Shown here: positions 1-6,306 of the stretch, piece by piece
Layout: every line of letters starts with the position of its first letter
How positions within the stretch are numbered: the first letter of the stretch is position 1
From: Bacillota bacterium
GTDB lineage: Bacteria; Bacillota; Clostridia; Oscillospirales; Acutalibacteraceae
Direction of reading: 5' to 3'
Assembly (NCBI GenBank): GCA_023460155.1
Contig: JAEWRF010000238.1
Location: forward strand, 1 to 7,762
Length of the DNA: 7,762 bases
Made by a program: the position numbers and the translations under genes
The notes under the pieces: model-generated
Database searches by the model: none
What the model was told of the DNA's origin: nothing
Seen by the model: only the letters and a program-made list of their open reading frames with translations

Positions 1-405
1 CGGCAGCTTTTTCCGGACCTTCGAACGCGTGTATTTCGATCCGGCTTCCTTACAAACCTCTACCAGCCGGTAAATTGTGATGCGGCACCAGTCGTCAAAG
101 CAGGTGTTTTTCCGCTTTGCCTCTGCAAGTTTCGGCTCCGGACTGTAGATCAGTTTCGCCAGAGCAGTGCGTTCTTCCTCCGAAATTGACTGCTCGAACA
201 GCTCGTCAATCTTTTTTCGGACGACCCCGGAAGCGCTTTTGAGCTGAAAAAGGAAAGCAGAATGCTCGCCGTGCAGATCGCTGAAGAAGTATTCCGTCCC
301 CTTAGGAAGGCTTAGAATCGCCTGCAAATTGATGATTTCTGAAGCTGCAGCCTGTGCGTTGGGATAGTTTTTCGCAAGCAGATTCAGATAATGCATGTCG
401 TTCAT
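1..405 (-). CDS. fbp: Class III fructose-1,6-bisphosphatase, N-terminal part (cut by window edge)
   Basis: Reading the minus strand from ATG at 405 gives 135 codons without a stop up to the window edge. The protein begins MNDMHYLNLLAKNYPNA and continues with EIINLQAILSLPKGTE and FFSDLHGEH. This is the characteristic start of the Firmicutes class III (Mn-dependent) fructose-1,6-bisphosphatase, which makes fructose-6-phosphate in gluconeogenesis. SDLHGE (residues 42-47) supplies the first metal ligands (D43, H45) of a calcineurin-like phosphoesterase fold. Family members are about 650 residues, so roughly four fifths of the gene lies outside the window. A GGGGG Shine-Dalgarno lies 7 to 8 bases before the ATG. 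The gene is divergent from the HD-domain gene and shares a 130-bp intergenic region with it. No convincing minus-strand promoter was found there. Identification is by recalled family motifs. Confidence 0.9.
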   Translation of the reverse strand, partial: MNDMHYLNLLAKNYPNAQAAASEIINLQAILSLPKGTEYFFSDLHGEHSAFLFQLKSASGVVRKKIDELFEQSISEEERTALAKLIYSPEPKLAEAKRKNTCFDDWCRITIYRLVEVCKEAGSKYTRSKVRKKLP

Positions 406-497
406 AACTTGTCCCCCAGTCGGCTCCGTAGGCGGTGAGAGAGAAGAAGGAAAGCCTGGAGATCGTTCCCGACTTTCTGTTCTTCCCGTCGGAATTA

Positions 498-506
498 TGT
501 TATAAT
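498..506 (+). promoter_or_regulatory. Extended -10 promoter of the HD-domain gene
   Basis: TGTTATAAT gives a perfect TATAAT (501-506) with the TG extension. No good -35 hexamer is visible at 16-18 bp; TGTTCT at 478-483 is the nearest. Extended -10 promoters often tolerate this. The predicted transcript starts near 513, about 23 nt before the ATG at 536. Confidence 0.7.
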
Positions 507-535
507 CAAAGTATAAACATTTGGGAGGCTTTTTA

Positions 536-1117
536 ATGGGGTATAAGGAAGAATTTGAGGAGATTTATAAAAATGGGATAAAGCGGAACGGGTCGGCGGA
601 GCTTTTAGGCTGGCTTGAAACCACAGATTTTTTTACGGCGCCCGCCAGCACGAAATTCCACTGCGCCTGCCTTGGCGGTTTGGTGCAGCACAGCGTCAGC
701 GTGTACCACGTTATGATGGAAAAGCACTTTGAACCCGGTGTGGACAGCGAGGAAAGCTTTGCAATCTGTGCTTTGCTCCACGATGTATGCAAGGCTCAGT
801 TTTATAAAAAAGGGACGCGGAATTTCAAAAACGAGGAAACAGGGGCCTGGGAAAAGCGCCCGTATTATTCCATTGAAGACAGCTACCCTTACGGCCACGG
901 CGAAAAATCGGTTTTTCTTATTGAACGCTTTCTTCGGCTGAAAACCTCCGAGGCAATCGCTATCCGCTGGCACATGGGCGGATTCGACGAAAGCGTCAAG
1001 GGAGGGGCCGGATATATCAGTCAGGCCTTCGACAAATATCCCCTTGCGGTTAAGCTGCACCTTTCCGATCTGGAGAGCACCTACCTGCGGGAACAGGGAA
1101 CGTCGGAAGTCAGATAA
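536..1117 (+). CDS. HD-domain phosphohydrolase, substrate unknown
   Basis: A 193-residue soluble protein of the HD superfamily of metal-dependent phosphohydrolases. The ligand pattern is visible: H52 in GGLVQHS, the HD pair H82-D83 in ALLHDVCK, H121 in YGHGEKS, H146 in IRWHMGG, and D178 in LHLSDLE near the C-terminus. These residues normally bind one or two divalent metals and hydrolyse phosphate monoesters or diesters. The length is close to a lone HD domain, with no sensor or RelA-like synthetase domain. The start is ATG 536 because GGGAGG (523-528) sits 7 nt before it; an in-frame TTG at 521 would include the Shine-Dalgarno itself and is rejected. The gene is monocistronic, with its own promoter upstream and a strong terminator 22 nt downstream. 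Nucleotidase or nucleic-acid-related activity is possible, but the substrate cannot be read from the sequence. Confidence 0.85.
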   Translation: MGYKEEFEEIYKNGIKRNGSAELLGWLETTDFFTAPASTKFHCACLGGLVQHSVSVYHVMMEKHFEPGVDSEESFAICALLHDVCKAQFYKKGTRNFKNEETGAWEKRPYYSIEDSYPYGHGEKSVFLIERFLRLKTSEAIAIRWHMGGFDESVKGGAGYISQAFDKYPLAVKLHLSDLESTYLREQGTSEVR

Positions 1118-1139
1118 GTCGGTACATAAAAACGTGCAG

Positions 1140-1171
1140 GCCGCCCGGAAAAATCCGGGCGGCTTTTTTTT
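1140..1171 (+). terminator. Rho-independent terminator after the HD-domain gene
   Basis: A perfect 10-bp GC-rich stem (1140-1149 with 1154-1163) closes an AAAA loop and is followed by eight T residues (1164-1171). It separates the HD gene from the GntR operon, whose first promoter begins only 10 nt later. Confidence 0.95.
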
Positions 1172-1180
1172 CATTCTATC

Positions 1181-1209
1181 TTGACAGGAGAGAGAGACTG
1201 ATGTATTAT
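1181..1209 (+). promoter_or_regulatory. Distal promoter P1 of the GntR/ABC operon
   Basis: A perfect -35 TTGACA (1181-1186), a 17-bp spacer and a -10 TATTAT (1204-1209). The GntR-type palindrome starts at the very next base. It lies about 200 bp upstream of the gntR start, so the transcript would carry a long leader that runs through the second promoter. Confidence 0.75.
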
Positions 1210-1229
1210 TGTATTAATCGATTAGTACA
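1210..1229. promoter_or_regulatory. Operator O1, palindrome TGTATTA-N6-TAGTACA
   Basis: A 20-bp inverted repeat with one mismatch (1210-1216 against 1223-1229, centre ATCGAT). It begins one base after the P1 -10 hexamer, so a bound dimer would cover the transcription start. Extra half-sites TGTATTA (1202-1208) and TGGTACA (1231-1237) lie symmetrically around the same centre. The outer GT...AC pattern is the general signature of GntR-family sites. Binding by the adjacent GntR protein is inferred from the matching second site at 1361-1380. Confidence 0.7.
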
Positions 1230-1243
1230 TTGGTACAATCTGA

Positions 1244-1259
1244 ATCCGCTACAGCGGAT
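1244..1259. other. Small hairpin in the P1 leader
   Basis: ATCCGC (1244-1249) pairs with GCGGAT (1254-1259) around a TACA loop. There is no T-run after it, so it is not a terminator. It could shape the leader RNA from P1. The rest of 1260-1332 holds nothing recognisable apart from a doubtful 33-codon frame. Confidence 0.35.
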
Positions 1260-1332
1260 CGGGGGCTCTGTCCTATGAGAGTAAGGTTTAAAATTACCGG
1301 ATTGGGGGCAGGGGAAACAGCAAATTCTCCTA

Positions 1333-1360
1333 TTGACAAACATTGGAAAACGGTTACAAT
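1333..1360 (+). promoter_or_regulatory. Proximal promoter P2 of the GntR/ABC operon
   Basis: A perfect -35 TTGACA (1333-1338), a 16-bp spacer and a -10 TACAAT (1355-1360). The predicted start falls inside the palindrome that follows, leaving a leader of about 45 nt before the gntR ATG. Confidence 0.8.
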
Positions 1361-1380
1361 TGTATTATTAAAATAATACA
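1361..1380. promoter_or_regulatory. Operator O2, perfect palindrome TGTATTA-N6-TAATACA
   Basis: The half-sites 1361-1367 and 1374-1380 are perfect inverted copies separated by TTAAAA. Symmetry extends one more base on each side (1360 and 1381) and into the spacer. Half-site sequence, 6-bp spacing and position directly after a -10 hexamer are the same as at O1. The likely ligand is the YtrA-type GntR repressor encoded 32 bp downstream, giving autorepression. Confidence 0.8.
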
Positions 1381-1412
1381 AATGTACCAGTGAAGGTTGC
1401 AGAGGTGATTAC

Positions 1413-1799
1413 ATGTCATGGGAACTTAAATCTGACAGACCGATCTATTCTCAGCTGATTGAACAGATTCAGCTGATGGTTGTTTCCGGCATTTTTCCGG
1501 CGGGCTCCAAGCTGCCTTCCGTGCGGGAAATGGCGGCTCAGGCTTCGGTGAATCCGAACACTATGCAGAGAGCGCTTTCTCAGCTGGAAAGCGACGGCCT
1601 TTTATTTTCGCAGCGCACAAGCGGGCGATATGTTACAGAGGATGTGCAGAAAATTATGCAGACGAAAAACGGTCTTGCGGCAGAATTGATACACGATTTT
1701 ATTGATCGGATGAACCAGCTTGGCTTTGACCGGAGCCAAACACTCGCTTTTCTTAACCGGTATATGAAGGAGGATGAGCAGAATGGACAGCATAGTTGA
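1413..1799 (+). CDS. YtrA-subfamily GntR transcriptional repressor
   Basis: A 128-residue GntR-family DNA-binding protein. The winged helix-turn-helix spans about residues 8-77, with the family motifs GSKLPSVREMA (31-41), VNPNTMQRAL (46-55) and DGLLFSQRTSGRYV (61-74). Only about 50 residues follow, mostly helical and too short for the ligand-binding domains of FadR, HutC or MocR types. This places it in the short YtrA subfamily, which is typically encoded with ABC transporters and responds to cell-envelope stress in Bacillus. The start ATG has AGAGGTGA ending a few bases upstream. Its end overlaps the ABC ATPase gene by 17 nt, so the two are translationally coupled. Two promoters with identical palindromes precede it, which points to autoregulation. 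The inducer is unknown. Confidence 0.93.
   Translation: MSWELKSDRPIYSQLIEQIQLMVVSGIFPAGSKLPSVREMAAQASVNPNTMQRALSQLESDGLLFSQRTSGRYVTEDVQKIMQTKNGLAAELIHDFIDRMNQLGFDRSQTLAFLNRYMKEDEQNGQHS
1767..1773 (+). promoter_or_regulatory. Ribosome binding site deciding the ABC ATPase start
   Basis: AAGGAGG lies inside the 3' end of gntR. It directly abuts an ATG at 1774, which leaves no spacing, and is 9 nt before the ATG at 1783. The second is therefore the likely start. Confidence 0.75.
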
Positions 1800-2481
1800 G
1801 TGCAGAAATCTCGTGAAATTCTTCCCGGGATGTCTCGCTCTTAATTCCATCAACCTTTCCATTCCGAAAGGGAGAATTGTAGGGCTTCTGGGGCCGAACG
1901 GAAGCGGGAAAAGCACGCTGATTAAATTGATCAACGGCCTGCTTACCCCGAACAGCGGCGAGGTGCTTGTGAAGGGGATTCAGCCCGGCATCGAAACCAA
2001 GCAGACCGTTTCTTATCTTCCGGAGCGGACCTATCTGAACGATTGGATGAGTGTTCAGACCATGATCGAATTTTTCGGAGATTTTTATCCGGATTTCAAT
2101 CAGTCCAAGGCGTACGATATGCTGCAGCGGCTTCATATCAATCCCAACGACCGCCTGAAAACCATGTCCAAAGGCACTAAGGAAAAAGTCCAGCTGATCC
2201 TCGTAATGAGCAGGGAAGCGGAGCTTTATGTGCTCGACGAGCCGATCGGCGGGGTCGATCCGGCGGCACGGGATTATATTCTTGATACCATTATCAGCAA
2301 TTACAGTGAGAATGCGACCGTGCTGATTTCGACGCATTTGATCACGGACGTTGAGAAAGTGCTGGACGATGTCATTTTTATCAACATGGGAAACATTGTT
2401 CTCACCTCCACGGTAGACGACATCCGCGAAAAGGAAAACAAGAGCGTGGACGCACTGTTCAGGGAGGTGTTCAAATGTTAG
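1783..2481 (+). CDS. ABC transporter ATP-binding protein (YtrB/BcrA-like)
   Basis: A 232-residue nucleotide-binding domain that powers the permease encoded next. Visible motifs are Walker A GPNGSGKST (37-45), a signature loop in the variant form MSKGTKEKVQ (128-137), Walker B LYVLDEP (148-154), D-loop GGVDP (156-160) and the H-loop histidine H185 in ISTHL. The usual Q-loop region reads YLPERTYL (79-85), lacking a glutamine at the common place, as in other ABC-2-type exporters of this group. The variant signature is also typical of GntR-linked ATPases in Clostridia, so the protein should be active. The gene overlaps gntR by 17 nt and the permease gene by 7 nt. It probably takes part in export or in defence against envelope-active compounds; the substrate is not evident. 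Confidence 0.92.
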   Translation: MDSIVECRNLVKFFPGCLALNSINLSIPKGRIVGLLGPNGSGKSTLIKLINGLLTPNSGEVLVKGIQPGIETKQTVSYLPERTYLNDWMSVQTMIEFFGDFYPDFNQSKAYDMLQRLHINPNDRLKTMSKGTKEKVQLILVMSREAELYVLDEPIGGVDPAARDYILDTIISNYSENATVLISTHLITDVEKVLDDVIFINMGNIVLTSTVDDIREKENKSVDALFREVFKC

Positions 2482-3266
2482 GAAAACTGATGAAATATGA
2501 GCTCAAGGCCACGGCGCGCGTCTTTCTGCCGCTGTTTGCCCTGATCATTCCGATGTCTCTGCTGACGAAGATTTTTCTGAATACAACGGCTGATTCTTTC
2601 GAGATTCCCCGGATGATTACAATGTCCGTTTATGTGATTCTGATCGTTGCCCTCTTTGTCATGACGTTTATTGTGACCATCCAGCGCTTTTACCGCAACC
2701 TGCTCGGCGACGAAGGCTATCTTTCCTTTACCCTGCCGGTCAAGACTCATACGCATATCGATGCCAAACTGCTTGTAACCCTGATCTGGGTTCTGCTGAG
2801 CACTCTGATTGCCGCCATTTCGATTTTTATTCTTGCGGTCGACGGGCAGACGATGAGAAAAATCGGCGAATTGCTGTCTCAGCTTAATCCGTTTCTGGCA
2901 AAATACGGAGCAAGCGTCTGGATTGCTTTTATAGAAGGCATTGCCCTTGTGCTGGTCTCTACCCTGTGCCAGACGGCGGAAATCTATTCGGCGATCACCG
3001 TGGGGAATCTCAGCAGCAAGCATAAGCTGATCGCGGGCATCGGGGCTTATATCGGGTTCGGTGTCGTCATGCAGACGGTTGCTTCGATTTTTGTGTCGAT
3101 GTTTAAACCGTTTTTTGAAAATTACTTCACTGCGGCTAATCCCGATTTTCCGTTTCCGGCTATCAATTTCATGCTGCTGATCATTCTGTTGATGCAGCTG
3201 ATTTATCTGGGCATATTCTATTTCCTGACGGACTGGCTGCTCAGCAGAAAGCTGAACCTTGAATAA
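2475..3266 (+). CDS. ABC transporter permease, six predicted membrane helices
   Basis: A 263-residue integral membrane protein. Hydrophobic segments lie at about residues 15-35, 48-70, 99-122, 146-167, 186-208 and 230-252. Between helices 2 and 3 is a cytoplasmic stretch, RFYRNLLGDEGYLSFTLPVK (71-90), which I recognise from uncharacterised permeases that accompany YtrA-type regulators in Clostridia. It resembles a coupling region that would contact the ATPase, but that role is inferred. GGGAGGTG (2462-2469) precedes the ATG, which overlaps the end of the ATPase gene by 7 nt. There is no second permease gene, so the transporter would be a permease homodimer with two ATPase subunits. The transported substrate is unknown. 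Confidence 0.85.
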   Translation: MLGKLMKYELKATARVFLPLFALIIPMSLLTKIFLNTTADSFEIPRMITMSVYVILIVALFVMTFIVTIQRFYRNLLGDEGYLSFTLPVKTHTHIDAKLLVTLIWVLLSTLIAAISIFILAVDGQTMRKIGELLSQLNPFLAKYGASVWIAFIEGIALVLVSTLCQTAEIYSAITVGNLSSKHKLIAGIGAYIGFGVVMQTVASIFVSMFKPFFENYFTAANPDFPFPAINFMLLIILLMQLIYLGIFYFLTDWLLSRKLNLE

Positions 3267-3300
3267 TCGAACACAACGCAAATACAAATTGATATACAGC

Positions 3301-3327
3301 GGGACGTACAGTCGGTACGTCCCTTTG
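3301..3327 (+). terminator. Probable terminator after the GntR/ABC operon
   Basis: GGGACGTAC (3301-3309) pairs perfectly with GTACGTCCC (3315-3323) around a 5-nt loop. Only TTTG follows, so the U-tract is weak and read-through into the next ABC pair is plausible. Confidence 0.6.
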
Positions 3328-3372
3328 TCGTATCTAAAATATTGTTCCGTAGAGTGGATGATCGTGCAAAAA

Positions 3373-3381
3373 TGTGATATT
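3373..3381 (+). promoter_or_regulatory. Possible weak extended -10 before the second ABC pair
   Basis: TGTGATATT could act as an extended -10 (TG-n-GATATT). No recognisable -35 lies at the right distance. It is the best candidate in the 135-bp gap 3267-3401, which otherwise contains only the hairpin. Confidence 0.3.
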
Positions 3382-3401
3382 CTTTTTTTAGAGGTGATCG
3401 T

Positions 3402-4319
3402 ATGTCTGAAACGGCAATTCGAGCGGACGGGCTCGGAAAAACTTACGACGGAGTTACCTACGCCCTGAGTGATCTTTCGCTCCAAATCCCACAGGGAAGC
3501 GTTTTCGGCTTTTTGGGACCCAACGGGGCGGGAAAAACGACTACGGTTAAGCTGCTGACCGGGCTTCTGAAACCCACATCGGGCGCCAGCACGCTGTTTG
3601 GCCTGTCTCCCGTTAAGAAAACCAGCGAGGTGCATCGGATCTGTGGGGTTATGACCGAGACGGCGAAATCGTACGGACACCTGACGGGGATGCAGAATCT
3701 GATTTTTTACGGCCGTGTTTCCGGAATGAATCAGCAGGCGAGCGAAAGCCGGGCGGAAGAGCTTTTAAAGCTGCTTGACCTGTGGGATGCCCGGGAAAAA
3801 AAGCTCAGGGAATATTCCACCGGCATGGCACAGCGGCTTTCGCTTGCCCGCGCGCTGGTGAACCGCCCTAAGATCCTGTTTTTGGACGAGCCTACCAGCG
3901 GCCTTGACCCGGAGTCCTCCCAGACGGTCAATTCTCTGATTTTAAAGCTGGCCCGTTCGGAGGGAACGACGGTGTTTCTCTGTACCCACCAGCTGCGCTA
4001 TGCGGAGGACTTATGCGAAAGCTACGGAATCCTGCATAAGGGCAGGATGATTGCCAGCGGCCCGCTGGAGGAACTCCGGCGTGAAGCCGGAATCCCGATG
4101 CGCGCCGTGTTTCGCCTTCGGGAGGGCCAGACGCAGGAAGGCTTTACAAGGCAGCCGGACGGCTGGTGGCAGACCGAGGTCGAAAGCGGCGAGCAGATGC
4201 CGAAGCTTTTGAAAGACGTTGTTCTTTCGGGGCACGACGTCTTTGAGGCGCGTCTGATCCGGCCGACTCTGGAAGACGTTTACTTTAAGCTGGTGGAACG
4301 AAAGGAGGCTCTCACATGA
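3402..4319 (+). CDS. ABC-2 type exporter ATP-binding protein (NatA/CcmA-like)
   Basis: A 305-residue ATPase. Walker A GPNGAGKTT (39-47), signature YSTGMAQRL (138-146), Walker B ILFLDEP (158-164), D-loop SGLDP (166-170) and H-loop H196 in CTHQL are all intact. A C-terminal extension of about 75 residues (230-305) follows the nucleotide-binding domain, as usual in drug, bacteriocin or sodium exporters of the ABC-2 class. AGAGGTGA (3390-3397) precedes the ATG. The end overlaps the permease gene in an ATGA arrangement. It is not closely related to the ATPase of the preceding operon: signature loop, length and C-terminus all differ, so this is not a recent duplication. No regulator is encoded beside it, and the substrate cannot be inferred. 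Confidence 0.93.
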   Translation: MSETAIRADGLGKTYDGVTYALSDLSLQIPQGSVFGFLGPNGAGKTTTVKLLTGLLKPTSGASTLFGLSPVKKTSEVHRICGVMTETAKSYGHLTGMQNLIFYGRVSGMNQQASESRAEELLKLLDLWDAREKKLREYSTGMAQRLSLARALVNRPKILFLDEPTSGLDPESSQTVNSLILKLARSEGTTVFLCTHQLRYAEDLCESYGILHKGRMIASGPLEELRREAGIPMRAVFRLREGQTQEGFTRQPDGWWQTEVESGEQMPKLLKDVVLSGHDVFEARLIRPTLEDVYFKLVERKEALT

Positions 4320-5113
4320 CGCTGTTTACCGATGCGGAGCGCGCGCTTGCGGAAAAAGACTTTCACGAGGTATGGGATTCCAGAATGACCCGCACAACAC
4401 TGATTGTTGTGCCGATCGTCATGGTTGTGTTTCTTCCGGTCTTGTTCCTTGTTATGGTTTATATCGTGCCGACGAATCAAATCAACGGGATGGAACAGAT
4501 GATGAAGCTCCTGCCACCGGAAGCAAAGAGCTTTACGATCCAGCAGGATATTTTTTATCTAATGATTAACCTGATGTGCCCTATGCTGTTCCTGATGATT
4601 CCGCTCATGGCTTCCAGCGTTTCGGCGGCCTGCAGCTTTGTCGGAGAAAAGGAGAGGGGAACTCTGGAATCCCTTTTGCTGACTCCGATGAAGATCCGTC
4701 AGATTTTCCATGCTAAGGTGATCGGCTGCGTCGTGATCTCCGCCGTTACGACCGCGGTTTCCTTTGTCGTGTTCTCCGCGGTGGTTTCGGTCGGGGATAT
4801 TATGCTGCGCCTGCCTTTTTTCCTGAACTGGAGCTGGCTTGTCCTGATCCTTCTGCTTGCCCCCGGCTGCACGGTTTTCGGAGTCGTTTTCATGGTGCTT
4901 GTCTCCGGGAAAAGCAAAAGCTATATGGAATCCGTTCAGACTTCAGGGTATATCGTCCTGCCCGTTGTTCTGCTGTTTATTGGCCAGATGACGGGGCTTT
5001 TCCGACTCGGTGCTTTTGCCCTTCTTTGTGTTTCCCTCGCCGTGCTTGCGCTGGACGCGGTTCTCTGGACCGTTTGCTCGCGCCTGTTTACACCGGATAA
5101 GCTCCTCCGGTAA
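4316..5113 (+). CDS. ABC-2 type exporter permease
   Basis: A 265-residue membrane protein and partner of the preceding ATPase. Hydrophobic stretches lie at about residues 28-50, 84-104, 134-158, 172-196, 210-228 and 231-253. Between helices 2 and 3 lies SFVGEKERGTLESLLLTPM (107-125), the hallmark cytoplasmic motif of ABC-2 permeases such as NatB, containing E-R-G-T-L-E. The extracytoplasmic loop between helices 1 and 2 (about 51-83) is short compared with NatB-type proteins. AAAGGAGG (4301-4308) inside the ATPase gene serves the ATG, and the ATGA overlap implies translational coupling. The neighbouring downstream gene has its own promoter, so this pair is a complete two-gene transporter. What it exports is not evident. 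Confidence 0.9.
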   Translation: MTLFTDAERALAEKDFHEVWDSRMTRTTLIVVPIVMVVFLPVLFLVMVYIVPTNQINGMEQMMKLLPPEAKSFTIQQDIFYLMINLMCPMLFLMIPLMASSVSAACSFVGEKERGTLESLLLTPMKIRQIFHAKVIGCVVISAVTTAVSFVVFSAVVSVGDIMLRLPFFLNWSWLVLILLLAPGCTVFGVVFMVLVSGKSKSYMESVQTSGYIVLPVVLLFIGQMTGLFRLGAFALLCVSLAVLALDAVLWTVCSRLFTPDKLLR

Positions 5114-5123
5114 AGGGGAGCGG

Positions 5124-5152
5124 TTGCCTTCCGGCCCGGATTGTATTATAAT
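5124..5152 (+). promoter_or_regulatory. Sigma-A type promoter of the PHP/TSCPD operon
   Basis: TTGCCT (5124-5129), a 17-bp spacer and a perfect TATAAT (5147-5152). The transcript should start near 5159, which lies downstream of the in-frame TTG at 5141 and ATG at 5156 and so argues against those starts. Confidence 0.8.
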
Positions 5153-5174
5153 ATTATGGTAAGACAAGAAACGC

Positions 5175-5181
5175 GAGGTGA
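5175..5181 (+). promoter_or_regulatory. Ribosome binding site deciding a GTG start
   Basis: GAGGTGA ends 4 nt before GTG at 5186. No comparable site precedes the earlier in-frame ATG or TTG codons. Confidence 0.75.
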
Positions 5182-5185
5182 TTTT

Positions 5186-6022
5186 GTGACTGCAGATTTG
5201 CACTGTCACACAAAAATGTCCGATGGCTCCGTCGGAATTGACGAATTGATTTTGTTGGCTCGCAGAAGCGGCATAACTACCCTTGCCGTAACGGATCACG
5301 ATACATTTGCCGGCTCGGTTCGGGCTAAAATTTTTGGAGACCGGCGGGGGGTTTCCGTGATTCCCGGCGTTGAATTTTCCACGCGGGATTCCTCAACGGG
5401 CCGGAAGGCCCATATTTTATGCTATCTCTGCGACAATACCGACCGGCTGGAGGGCCTTTGCAAAAGAACTCACGACGCAAGGCACCGCGCGGCGGAGATG
5501 ATGCTCCGCAAGGTGATGCAGCTTTATCCCATTCCGGCTGAGATGGTGATGAAGCGGGCGCAGGGCAGCACGAACCTTTATAAGCAGCATATCATGCACG
5601 CCCTGATTGACGCGGGCTACACGAACGAGTTTTTCGGGGAACTCTTCCATAAGCTGTTCAATTCCAAAGACGGCCTGGCTTATGAGCCGGTTGCTTACCC
5701 CGAAGTGCACGATGTGATCGCTCAGATTCATGAAGCGGGTGGAATCGCTGTTCTCGCTCACCCGGGGGAGTATGACAGCTACGGCCTTCTGGAGCAGCTT
5801 GCCCGCGACCACGAAATCAGCGGGGTAGAGGTCTGGCATCCGCGCAACCGTGCCGGAGACGAACAGAAATTTCGAATCCTTGCCGGGGAATATGGGCTGG
5901 TGATGACCGGGGGAACGGACTTTCACGGGATCTATACGAATCGGCCGATTCCTCTCGGAACCTGTTCGACGCCCGAGGATCAGCTTCAGGCTCTGATCGG
6001 ACGCAAGAAAAAATCCACTTAA
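5186..6022 (+). CDS. PHP-domain phosphoesterase (TrpH/YciV-like)
   Basis: A 278-residue cytoplasmic metal-dependent phosphoesterase. The PHP motifs are complete: motif 1 DLHCHTKMSDGS with H6, H8 and D13; motif 2 VTDHDT with D37, H38 and D39; E63 in IPGVEFS; H76 in AHILCY; H135 in KQHIMHAL; H192 in LAHPGE; H218 in EVWHP; and D245/H247 in GTDFHG. The order and spacing match the YciV/TrpH group, whose members act as 3',5'-nucleoside bisphosphate phosphatases or 5'-3' exoribonucleases on short RNA. Either reaction would suit this protein; the sequence does not separate them. The GTG start is chosen for its Shine-Dalgarno and because the predicted transcript begins after the earlier start codons. 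The TSCPD gene follows after 20 nt and shares its terminator. Confidence 0.9.
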   Translation: MTADLHCHTKMSDGSVGIDELILLARRSGITTLAVTDHDTFAGSVRAKIFGDRRGVSVIPGVEFSTRDSSTGRKAHILCYLCDNTDRLEGLCKRTHDARHRAAEMMLRKVMQLYPIPAEMVMKRAQGSTNLYKQHIMHALIDAGYTNEFFGELFHKLFNSKDGLAYEPVAYPEVHDVIAQIHEAGGIAVLAHPGEYDSYGLLEQLARDHEISGVEVWHPRNRAGDEQKFRILAGEYGLVMTGGTDFHGIYTNRPIPLGTCSTPEDQLQALIGRKKKST

Positions 6023-6042
6023 CACGACAGGAGAAAAACAAA

Positions 6043-6303
6043 ATGACTTATTCCTATCGAACGCACGGTACGTGCTCTTCGGAAATTATCGTCGATCTGG
6101 AGGACGACGTGGTCCGCTCCGTGAGGATCATCGGAGGCTGCAGCGGGAATCTTCAGGGCATTTCTTCCCTGGTTCGGGGCATGAAAGCCGAAGAGGTTAT
6201 TGCAAAGCTGAAGGGAATCCGCTGCGGCACAAAACCGACTTCCTGCCCGGATCAGATTGCGGCCGCGCTGGAACAGGCCCGCGTTCTTCAGAAAAAGGCA
6301 TAA
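6043..6303 (+). CDS. Small TSCPD-domain protein with four conserved cysteines (TIGR03905 type)
   Basis: An 86-residue protein ending in the motif that names the TSCPD family (T66-S67-C68-P69-D70). The four cysteines C11, C33, C61 and C68 fit the stand-alone four-Cys subfamily, in a layout suggesting metal binding. Related domains are found at the C-terminus of some ribonucleotide reductases, but the role of the free-standing form is not established. There is no signal peptide or membrane segment. AGGAG (6029-6033) precedes the ATG by 9 nt. It lies 20 nt after the PHP gene and just before a strong terminator, so it is the last gene of a two-gene operon. A link to nucleotide metabolism is only a suggestion from its PHP partner and the reductase relatives. 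Confidence 0.88.
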   Translation: MTYSYRTHGTCSSEIIVDLEDDVVRSVRIIGGCSGNLQGISSLVRGMKAEEVIAKLKGIRCGTKPTSCPDQIAAALEQARVLQKKA

Positions 6304-6306
6304 GGC

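Noticed and set aside
605..1174. A 189-codon minus-strand frame opposite the HD-domain gene
   Set aside because: It starts inside the terminator hairpin region, shows no known domain, and is antisense to a gene with a full HD motif set.
3301..3323. Palindrome considered as a regulator operator
   Set aside because: It does not match TGTATTA-N6-TAATACA. Its place directly after a stop codon and its GC-rich stem fit a terminator better.
3259..3468. A 69-codon plus-strand frame between the two ABC operons
   Set aside because: It runs through the hairpin and into the second ATPase gene in another frame, with no motif and no ribosome binding site.
2478..3680. A 400-codon open frame on the minus strand, antisense to the first permease
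   Set aside because: The predicted protein is rich in Arg, Gln, His and Asn with no domain. It covers the clear permease, a hairpin and the next ATPase start on the other strand. It is a shadow frame.
5142..5161. TGTATTA at the PHP promoter considered as a GntR site
   Set aside because: Only one half-site is present; the expected right half (5155-5161) does not match.
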